Shown: piece by piece, positions 58,102-64,000 of the stretch
Layout of the letters: each line of letters opens with the position of its first letter
How positions within the stretch are numbered: the first letter of the stretch is position 1
Origin: Marinibaculum pumilum
GTDB taxonomy: Bacteria > Pseudomonadota > Alphaproteobacteria > Ferrovibrionales > Ferrovibrionaceae
NCBI RefSeq assembly: GCF_042646425.1
Contig: NZ_JBHRTR010000023.1
Coordinates: 124,001-188,000 of the forward strand
Direction of reading: 5' to 3'
Length of the DNA stretch: 64,000 nucleotides
Program-made: the position numbers and the translations under genes
The notes under the pieces: generated by a model
Database searches by the model: none
The model's input: the letters and a program-made list of their open reading frames with translations, nothing else
Told to the model about the DNA's origin: nothing

Positions 58102-59127
58102 ATGACGATCTTTTCGCGCATCGCGCTGGGCGCGGCGGCCGCCGTCGCCATTGCCGGGCTGTCGGCCGCGCCGGCTGCGGCGGACGAGGAAGTCCTGACC
58201 GCGGTCCATGCCTTCCCGAAGAACCTCGTCTACAGCCAGAGCTTCCTGGAATTCGTCGACAAGGTGAACAAGGAAGGCGAAGGCGTCGTGAAGATCGAGG
58301 TCCGCGGCGGGCCCGAGGCGATCGCCATGTTCGAGCAGCCGCAGGCGGTGCAGCGCGGCGTGGTGGACATGGTCTACACGCCGGGCAGCTTCTACACCTC
58401 GACGATTCCGGAGAAGGACCTGCTGGTCGCCTCCAGCATTAACGGGCCGGAAGCGCGCGCCAGCGGCGCGCTGGAGATCTACGACCAGATCCACCAGAAG
58501 AACATGGGCGTGAAGTATCTGGGCTGGATGGACAGCGGCATCCCGTTCCACATCTATACGATCGACGAGCCGAAGGTGACGGCGGAGGGCAAGCCGGACT
58601 TCTCCGGCCTGAAGATGCGCGGCAACCCGATCTACAACGAATGGCTGAAGGGCTATCTGGAGGCCACGGTCGCCACGATCCCGTCGAACGAGGTCTATAC
58701 CGCGCTGGAGCGGGGCACGGTGGACGCCACCCCCTGGACCTCCATCGGCATCATGGACTGGAACTGGGACAAGTTCCTGAAATACCGCATCGACCCGGCC
58801 TTCTTCTCCACCGACCTGGGCGTGATCGTGAACCTGGAGAAATGGAACAGCCTGTCGCCGCAGGCGCAGAAGATCCTGCAGGACGTCGCCATCGCGCATG
58901 AGAAGTCGAGCTTCGAGGCGCTGCAGGAGCAGCAGAACTCCGAATATGCCGAGCAGGAGAAGCGCGGCATCAAGTCCTTCAAGCTGAGCGAAGAGGCGGC
59001 CGCCGCCTATGTCAACGCCGCCAAGGCGGCGGCGATGGAGCGGATGAAGACCGATATGGAGGCGAAGGGCCGGGCCGGCGATTTCGACATGCTGGTCGAG
59101 AAGTTCAAGGCCGGCGGCCAGTCCTGA
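58102..59127 (+). CDS. TRAP transporter substrate-binding protein (DctP family)
   Basis: This 341-residue periplasmic binding protein has a signal peptide (RIALGAAAAVAIAGLSAAPAAA) and the DctP fold: VEVRGGPEAI-like KIEVRGGPEAIAMFEQPQAV, DMVYTPGSFYTS, then FSGLKMRGNPIYNEW, with the carboxylate-binding arginine near residue 173, and VDATPWTSIGIMDWNWDKF. The ligand is probably an organic acid. GGAGAGGGAGACAG precedes the start. The upstream 238-base region holds no gene and should contain the operon promoter. A stable hairpin follows the stop. Confidence 0.95.
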   Translation: MTIFSRIALGAAAAVAIAGLSAAPAAADEEVLTAVHAFPKNLVYSQSFLEFVDKVNKEGEGVVKIEVRGGPEAIAMFEQPQAVQRGVVDMVYTPGSFYTSTIPEKDLLVASSINGPEARASGALEIYDQIHQKNMGVKYLGWMDSGIPFHIYTIDEPKVTAEGKPDFSGLKMRGNPIYNEWLKGYLEATVATIPSNEVYTALERGTVDATPWTSIGIMDWNWDKFLKYRIDPAFFSTDLGVIVNLEKWNSLSPQAQKILQDVAIAHEKSSFEALQEQQNSEYAEQEKRGIKSFKLSEEAAAAYVNAAKAAAMERMKTDMEAKGRAGDFDMLVEKFKAGGQS

Positions 59128-59140
59128 CCGTCGCCTGACC

Positions 59141-59179
59141 GGTACCGTGGCCGGCGCCGAACCCGCCGGCCGCGGTTCC
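59141..59179 (+). other. Intercistronic hairpin between DctP and DctQ genes
   Basis: GGCCGGCG (59149-59156) pairs perfectly with CGCCGGCC (59164-59171) around a seven-base loop, and the stem extends outward by several further pairs with one wobble. No T-tract follows. Such structures after binding-protein genes usually stabilise the upstream mRNA so that the binding protein is made in excess of the permease. Confidence 0.65.
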
Positions 59180-59213
59180 CCGCCTGTGCCAACTGAGACC
59201 GGATCCACCGCCG

Positions 59214-59732
59214 TTGTCCGCGCCCCTGGCCCCCCTTGTCCGCGCCTATGACTGGATGATCACCGCACTCGCCGTTGTGGCGGGGATCATGCTGTTCCTG
59301 ACCGCCCTGGTGGTCGCCCTGCAGATCCTGCTGCGGGAGACCGCCCTGCAGGCGCCGGACTGGCTGTTCACCTCGGTGGAGTTCGGCCTGCTCTACATGA
59401 CCATGTTCAGCGTACCCTGGCTGATGCGCGAACGTGGCCATATCTACATCGAACTTCTGACCGCGTCGGTGCCGGACGCGACCCGCCACGTGATCAGCCG
59501 CTGCGTCGCCGCCGGAGCGGCCGTCGTCTGCGCCATTCTGACCTGGTACGGCATCGACTTCGTGGCGGGCGACATCGCGACGGCGAAGTACGACTGGCGG
59601 GCGCCCGACATCCCGCGCGCCTGGGTCAGCATTTCGCTGCCGATCGGCTTCGGCCTGCTCGGCATCGAATGCCTGCGCTATGTCTTCGGCCGCGAGATCC
59701 TGCACAGCGGCGAGATCGGCATCCATGAATAG
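59214..59732 (+). CDS. TRAP transporter small permease (DctQ family)
   Basis: This 172-residue protein has four membrane helices, beginning LVRAYDWMITALAVVAGIML. ETALQAPDWLFTSVEFGLLY and the RERGHIYIELLT segment match DctQ. The start codon is TTG; no ATG or GTG fits ahead of the first helix, and the rare start agrees with low expression relative to the binding protein. It lies between DctP and DctM in standard order. Confidence 0.92.
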   Translation: MSAPLAPLVRAYDWMITALAVVAGIMLFLTALVVALQILLRETALQAPDWLFTSVEFGLLYMTMFSVPWLMRERGHIYIELLTASVPDATRHVISRCVAAGAAVVCAILTWYGIDFVAGDIATAKYDWRAPDIPRAWVSISLPIGFGLLGIECLRYVFGREILHSGEIGIHE

Positions 59733-59799
59733 GCCGCTCCCGTCGGACTGCCTGTCCCGCAAGGTACCGCGGCACTGCCGGACGGGACGGGACAGCTAG

Positions 59800-61119
59800 A
59801 TGGAGTGGTACTGGGCCTTTGCCCTGATGATCGGGATGATCCTGGCGCTGATGGCGTTCGGCTTCCCGGTGGCGCTCGCCTTCATCACCGCCAACCTGAT
59901 CGGCGCCGTGATCTTCATGGGCGGCAGCGGCGGCATCCTGACCTTCCTGGGCAATGCCTTCGAGTCCATGACCTCCTTCGCCCTGGCGCCGGTGCCGCTG
60001 TTCCTGCTGATGGGGGAGCTGTTCTTCCATACCGGCCTGGCGAACCGCATGTTCGACGCGGTCGACCGGCTGCTCGGCCGGGTGCCGGGGCGGCTGTCCT
60101 ACGTCACCGTCGCGGGCGGCACCGCCTTCGCCACCCTGTCGGGGTCGAGCATGGGCTCCACCGCGCTGATGGGCTCGCTGATGGTCCCGGAGATGACGAA
60201 GCGGGGCTACAAGAAGATCCTGTCGATCGGGCCGATCCTGGGGACCGGCGGCCTGGCGATGATCATCCCGCCCTCGGCCCTGGGGGTGCTGCTGGCGACC
60301 CTGGCGAAGATCGACGTGGGCAAGCTGCTGATCGCCGGCGTCGTGCCGGGGCTGGTGCTGGCGTCGATGTATGCCGCGATGATCTTCGGCATCACCATGG
60401 TCGACAAGAAGGCGGCGCCCGCCTACGACATGCCGCCGGTGGCCCTGGCGGAGAAGCTGCGGATGTTCCTGGTGAACATCGGTCCGATGGCCCTGGTGGT
60501 CGTCATCGTCATCGCCTTCATGCTGCTGGGCTGGGCGACGCCGAGCGAGGCCGCGGCCGTCGGCGTGATCGGGGTCCTGCTGCTGGCGCTGGCATATCGG
60601 GCGCTGACCTGGAAATCGCTTGTGAAGAGTGTAACCGGCGCGCTGCGGGTCACGGCGATGGCCTTCCTGATCATCTTCGGTTCCGCGACCTTCAGCCAGC
60701 TGCTGTCCTGGTCGGGTGCCTCCAGCGGCCTGATCGGCTGGGTCACCGGCTTCGACCTGGCGCCGCTGGTGATGTTGCTGGCAATGTTCGGCATCCTCCT
60801 GGTCCTGGGGATGTTCATGGACCAGCTGTCGATGATGCTGCTGACGATCCCCATATTCTATCCGCTGGCCACCCTGCAGCTGGGCTTCGACCCGATCTGG
60901 TTCGGCGTCGTCGTGCTGCTGGCGCTGGAGATCAGCTTCACGACGCCGCCCTTCGGCCTGCTGCTGTTCGTGATGAAGGGGGTGGCGCCGAAGGGCACGA
61001 CGATGGCCGAGATCTATGTCGCGGCGATCCCCTTCATGGCCTGTGCGATGCTGCTGGTGGCGCTGCTGATCATCGAGCCGCAGATCGCGCTCTGGCTGCC
61101 GAACCTGGGAAGTCCCTGA
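59800..61119 (+). CDS. TRAP transporter large permease (DctM family)
   Basis: This 439-residue protein has about 12 membrane segments and belongs to the DctM/IT superfamily, which drives uptake with a sodium or proton gradient. Blocks include PLFLLMGELFFHTGLANRMF, GTAFATLSGSSMGSTALMGS, PILGTGGLAMIIPPSALGVL and GMFMDQLSMMLLTIPIFYPL. It is directly followed (two bases) by the hydratase large subunit, so transporter and enzymes share one transcript. Confidence 0.95.
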   Translation: MEWYWAFALMIGMILALMAFGFPVALAFITANLIGAVIFMGGSGGILTFLGNAFESMTSFALAPVPLFLLMGELFFHTGLANRMFDAVDRLLGRVPGRLSYVTVAGGTAFATLSGSSMGSTALMGSLMVPEMTKRGYKKILSIGPILGTGGLAMIIPPSALGVLLATLAKIDVGKLLIAGVVPGLVLASMYAAMIFGITMVDKKAAPAYDMPPVALAEKLRMFLVNIGPMALVVVIVIAFMLLGWATPSEAAAVGVIGVLLLALAYRALTWKSLVKSVTGALRVTAMAFLIIFGSATFSQLLSWSGASSGLIGWVTGFDLAPLVMLLAMFGILLVLGMFMDQLSMMLLTIPIFYPLATLQLGFDPIWFGVVVLLALEISFTTPPFGLLLFVMKGVAPKGTTMAEIYVAAIPFMACAMLLVALLIIEPQIALWLPNLGSP

Positions 61120-61121
61120 CG

Positions 61122-62411
61122 ATGCAGGCACCACTGCCATCGACCCTGGCGGAGCGGATCGTCGCCCGCGCGGCGGGCCGCGACCGGGTGCGGCCGGGCG
61201 AGATCGTCACCGCCCGGGTCGACCTGGCGATGATCCACGATTCCGGCGGGCCCCGGCGCGTCAAGCCGATGCTGGAGGAGCTGGGCACCGGGGTCTGGGA
61301 CCCGGACCGGGTGGTGGTGGTATCCGACCACTACGTGCCGGCGGTCGATGCGCAGAGCGCGGCGATCCTGAAGCTCACCCGCGACTGGGTGAAGGCGCAG
61401 TCGATCCGCCATTTCTACGACCAGATGGGAATCTGCCACGTGGTGCTGCCGGAGCGCGGGCATCTGCGGCCCGGCCAGTTCGTCGTCGGCGGCGACAGCC
61501 ATTCGCCGACCGGCGGCGCCTGGGGCGCCTTCATGTTCGGCATCGGCGCCACCGACATGGCCGGGGTGCTGGCGACCGGGGAGACCTGGCTGCGGGTGCC
61601 GGAGACGATCCTGCTGCACTGGAGCGGCGCGCTGGCGGACGGCGTCTGCGCCAAGGACATGATGCTGCATCTCTGCGCCACCCTGGGCATGGATGGCGGC
61701 CGCTACCAGGTGGTGCAATATGCCGGCCCGACGATCGCCGGCCTGTCGATGACGGAGCGCATGACTCTCAGCAACATGGCGGCGGAACTGGGGGCGCAGA
61801 CCGGCCTGATCGCGCCGGATGCCGTGACGGCGGAGGCGATCCGCGCCGCCGGCGGCGATCCCGGTGCCTGGCAGGACTGGCAGGACGATCCCGACGCGCC
61901 GGTGGCGGAACGCCACGACTTCGACGCCGCCGCCCTGGTCCCGCAGGTCGCCGCCCCGCACAGCCCCGCCAATGCCGGGCCGGTGATGGATGCCGAACCG
62001 ACCGCGATCGACCAGTGCTATATCGGCGCCTGCACCGGCGCCAAGCTGGAGGACCTGCACGCGGCCGCCCGGGTGCTGAAGGGGCGCCGCGTGGCGGCGG
62101 GCACGCGCCTTCTGCTGGCGCCGGCCTCCACCCGGATCACGGCCGCCGCGGCGGCCGACGGCACCCTGGCCGCCCTGACGGAGGCCGGCGCCATCCTGCT
62201 GCCGTCCGGCTGCGGCGCCTGCGCCGGCTATGGCGCCGGCGTGCTGGCGGAGGACGAGACCTGCATGGCCTCCACCGCCCGCAACTTCCGCGGCCGGATG
62301 GGGGCGGCCAGCGCCAAGGTCTGGCTGGGCTCGCCCTACACGGTGGCGGCGACGGCGGTCGCCGGCTGCATCGCCGATCCGCGACCGCTGCTGGCGGAGG
62401 CGCCGCGATGA
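61122..62411 (+). CDS. Aconitase/isopropylmalate dehydratase family, large (Fe-S) subunit
   Basis: This 429-residue LeuC-like protein carries the 4Fe-4S ligands of the aconitase superfamily: a cysteine in QCYIGACTGAKLEDLHAAAR and two more in LPSGCGACAGYGAG. The N-terminus DHYVPAVDAQSA and VVGGDSHSPTGGAWGAFMFG agree. True leucine genes are unlikely because leuA and leuB are absent and the gene follows a TRAP transporter. The closest logic I know is dimethylmaleate hydratase DmdA, or homoaconitase-like enzymes, acting on an unsaturated or hydroxylated dicarboxylate. It overlaps the small subunit by four bases. Confidence 0.9.
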   Translation: MQAPLPSTLAERIVARAAGRDRVRPGEIVTARVDLAMIHDSGGPRRVKPMLEELGTGVWDPDRVVVVSDHYVPAVDAQSAAILKLTRDWVKAQSIRHFYDQMGICHVVLPERGHLRPGQFVVGGDSHSPTGGAWGAFMFGIGATDMAGVLATGETWLRVPETILLHWSGALADGVCAKDMMLHLCATLGMDGGRYQVVQYAGPTIAGLSMTERMTLSNMAAELGAQTGLIAPDAVTAEAIRAAGGDPGAWQDWQDDPDAPVAERHDFDAAALVPQVAAPHSPANAGPVMDAEPTAIDQCYIGACTGAKLEDLHAAARVLKGRRVAAGTRLLLAPASTRITAAAAADGTLAALTEAGAILLPSGCGACAGYGAGVLAEDETCMASTARNFRGRMGAASAKVWLGSPYTVAATAVAGCIADPRPLLAEAPR

Positions 62412-62914
62412 CCGGACTGCCGGCAATCACCGGCCGCGCCTGGGTCGTGGGCGACGATGTCGACACCGACATCCTGGCCCCGGGCGCCTATATGCGCGGC
62501 CCGGTGGAGGATCTGGCCCGCCACTGCATGGAGGCTGTGCGGCCGGATTTCGCCGCCAATGTCGCGACAGGCGATATCGTGGTGGCGGGACGGAATTTCG
62601 GCATGGGTTCCAGCCGCGAGCAGGCGGCGCAGGCATTGCGGATCCTCGGCGTCGGCTGCGTGCTGGCGCCGTCCTTCGGCGGCATCTTCTACCGCAATGC
62701 CTTCAACCTCGGCCTGCCAGCCCTGGTCTGCGACCATGGCGGCCGCATCGCCGACGGCGACCGGCTCGTCGTCGACCCGACCGCAGGCCGGGTGACCGAC
62801 GAAACGGCGGGCATCGAAATGGACAGCGACGCGGTACCGGGGCATCTGGCGGCGATCGTTACGGCCGGCGGGCTGATCCCCTATCTGAAGGCCCGGTTCC
62901 AGGGAGCATCATGA
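62408..62914 (+). CDS. Aconitase/isopropylmalate dehydratase family, small subunit
   Basis: This 168-residue LeuD-like swivel-domain protein begins with ITGRAWVVGDDVDTDILAPG and contains AGRNFGMGSSREQAAQALRI and PSFGGIFYRNAFNLGLPAL, the conserved substrate-binding block. It pairs with the large subunit to hydrate or dehydrate a hydroxy-acid. ATGA overlaps on both sides (with the large subunit and with the lyase gene) indicate a single functional unit. Confidence 0.92.
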   Translation: MTGLPAITGRAWVVGDDVDTDILAPGAYMRGPVEDLARHCMEAVRPDFAANVATGDIVVAGRNFGMGSSREQAAQALRILGVGCVLAPSFGGIFYRNAFNLGLPALVCDHGGRIADGDRLVVDPTAGRVTDETAGIEMDSDAVPGHLAAIVTAGGLIPYLKARFQGAS

Positions 62915-63780
62915 GCGGAGATTTCAAGGCCAGGCTGGCCGGCGGCGATATCGTCGTCGCGCCCGGCATCTACGACGCGCTGGGCGCGATGCTGGCGGAG
63001 CAGGCGGGGTTCGAGGCGCTCTACCTGTCCGGCGCCTCGCTGACCTATACCCGGCTCGGCCGGCCCGACCTGGGGCTGATCGACCGCGGCGAGATCGCCG
63101 ACGCCATATCGATGATCCGCGAGCGCTGCGACCTGCCGCTGATCGTCGACGGGGAGGCCGGCTTCGGCAATGCCCTGAACGTGCAGCGGGAGGTGCGCAG
63201 CTTCGAGGCGGCGGGCGCCACGGTGATCCAGATCGAGGACCAGGACCTGCCGAAGCGCTGCGGCCATCTGGACGGCAAGACCCTGGTCCCGGCGGGGGAG
63301 ATGGCGGGCAAGATCCGCGCCGCCGTCGATGCCCGCCGCAACGCCGGCACGCTGATCATGGCCCGCACCGATGCGGTCGCGGTGGAGGGAACCGAAGCCG
63401 CGCTGGACCGTGCGGAGCAGTACCTGGAGGCGGGCGCCGACCTCCTGTTCGTCGAAGCGCTGCGCACCGAGGCCGAGATGCAGGCGGCCTGTACCCGCTT
63501 CGCCGGCCGGGTGCCGCTGCTGGCGAACATGGTGGAAGGCGGCAAGACCCCGTTCCTGCCGGCCGACCGGCTGCAGGCGCTGGGCTTTTCGATCGCGATC
63601 TTCCCCGGCGGCCTGGTGCGCGCGCTGGCGAAGGCGGCGCAGGACTATTTCGCGGTGCTGAAGGCGCATGGCACGACCGCGCCGCATGCCGGCCGCATGC
63701 TCGATTTCGCGGGCCTGAACGGCCTGCTTGGCACCGCCCGCATCCTGGAGGAGGCGAAACGCTATGACAGCCGCGACTGA
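62911..63780 (+). CDS. Isocitrate lyase/PEP mutase superfamily lyase
   Basis: This 289-residue TIM barrel contains the family's KRCGHLDGKTLVP segment (catalytic cysteine region, about residues 110-123), ALYLSGASLTYTRLGRPD near the N-terminus and IMARTDAVAVEGTEAALDRA. The usual metal loop DADTGYG reads VDGEAGFGNALN, so one Asp ligand position is Glu, as in some oxaloacetate decarboxylase-like members. Candidate reactions are cleavage of a 2-alkylmalate or 2-methylisocitrate, or oxaloacetate decarboxylation. Coupling to the LeuCD-like hydratase favours lysis of its hydroxy-acid product to pyruvate plus a carboxylate. Confidence 0.88.
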   Translation: MSGDFKARLAGGDIVVAPGIYDALGAMLAEQAGFEALYLSGASLTYTRLGRPDLGLIDRGEIADAISMIRERCDLPLIVDGEAGFGNALNVQREVRSFEAAGATVIQIEDQDLPKRCGHLDGKTLVPAGEMAGKIRAAVDARRNAGTLIMARTDAVAVEGTEAALDRAEQYLEAGADLLFVEALRTEAEMQAACTRFAGRVPLLANMVEGGKTPFLPADRLQALGFSIAIFPGGLVRALAKAAQDYFAVLKAHGTTAPHAGRMLDFAGLNGLLGTARILEEAKRYDSRD

Positions 63781-64000
63781 GGCCGGGCTCGCTACGGGGC
63801 AGGGGGCGCTCGACCCGGTCACCCTGTCGGTGCTGAAGGGACGGCTGGAACAGATCGCCGACGAGATGGACGCGACCCTGTTCCGCTCCGCCTTCAACCC
63901 GATCATCGCCGAGGCGCATGACGCCAGCCATGGCCTGTACCATCCCGAAAGCGGCGAGACCCTGGTGCAGGGCAAGAACGGCCTGCCGGTGTTCGTCGGT
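63764..64000 (+). CDS. Hydantoinase B/oxoprolinase family protein (5' part only)
   Basis: The frame begins MTAATEAGLATGQGALDPVT, overlaps the end of the lyase gene by 17 bases and runs off the window after 79 codons. DPVTLSVLKGRLEQIADEMD and ATLFRSAFNPIIAEAHDAS are the N-terminal signature of HyuB, the second half of ATP-dependent hydantoinases, oxoprolinases and acetone or acetophenone carboxylases. HyuA, usually its partner, is not seen in the window and might lie downstream. Confidence 0.85.
   Translation, partial: MTAATEAGLATGQGALDPVTLSVLKGRLEQIADEMDATLFRSAFNPIIAEAHDASHGLYHPESGETLVQGKNGLPVFVG

Noticed and set aside
61122..62914. leuC and leuD of leucine biosynthesis
   Set aside because: No leuA or leuB nearby, and the genes sit inside a TRAP transporter/lyase operon, so a catabolic homologue is more likely.

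Overview
The window reads as chromosomal DNA of a high-GC (roughly two-thirds G+C or more) alphaproteobacterium, probably a free-living Rhodospirillales-type heterotroph. The markers are an NDUFA12-type NADH dehydrogenase accessory gene next to mlaD, a DUF2155 gene and aat; the accC-accB-aroQ-dsbA neighbourhood; a B12-dependent ribonucleotide reductase; and many catabolic, TRAP and monooxygenase genes. I saw no rRNA, tRNA, transposase, phage gene or CRISPR array. Most genes sit in short operons with ATGA or TGATG overlaps.

Region by region. 1-4.5 kb: an ABC-2 permease, a bacterial 3-hydroxyanthranilate dioxygenase, an orphan molybdenum hydroxylase large subunit and a DapA-like aldolase. 4.5-8 kb: a radical SAM/DUF547 pair and an exported EndoU-like protein. 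8-15.8 kb: regulators with clear palindromic operators (MarR/DUF899 and an ArsR-type operon), VOC and aldo/keto reductase enzymes, and two neighbouring DJ-1/PfpI proteins. 16-20.4 kb: a tandem pair of related secreted cysteine-containing proteins, a DUF1194 protein and a PQQ quinohaemoprotein dehydrogenase. 21-31.6 kb: housekeeping block (nrdJ, NDUFA12-like, mlaD, DUF2155, aat, accC, accB, aroQ, DedA, DsbA-like). 31.7-40.6 kb: glpK, an M48/TPR protease divergent from a gamma-glutamyltransferase-like lipoprotein, an aminotransferase, a phosphodiesterase, a host-attachment-type protein and a thiolase.

40.7-50.8 kb is a catabolic island. A MarR regulator faces a homogentisate operon (hmgA, a fumarylacetoacetase-like gene, an MhaA-like flavin hydroxylase and a DUF2783 partner). 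A DksA-like gene, a HupE/UreJ metal transporter and a cobalt-type nitrile hydratase follow. The nitrile hydratase beta subunit is divided into two genes, each keeping one of the two active-site arginines. An accessory protein and a second flavin monooxygenase end the cluster. It is tempting to read the island as conversion of aryl nitriles to homogentisate, but no amidase is visible.

50.9-54.8 kb holds an exported amidohydrolase, a small His/Met-containing exported protein, a di-haem peroxidase and a porin. 54.8-57.9 kb is an acyl-CoA ligase / V4R / 2-hydroxyacid dehydrogenase operon. 58.1 kb to the end is a TRAP transporter followed by aconitase-family hydratase subunits, an isocitrate-lyase-superfamily lyase and the start of a hydantoinase B gene. 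The logic resembles dimethylmaleate hydratase plus dimethylmalate lyase and suggests an uncharacterised dicarboxylate pathway. Several intergenic gaps carry short tandem arrays with 13-15 bp units.
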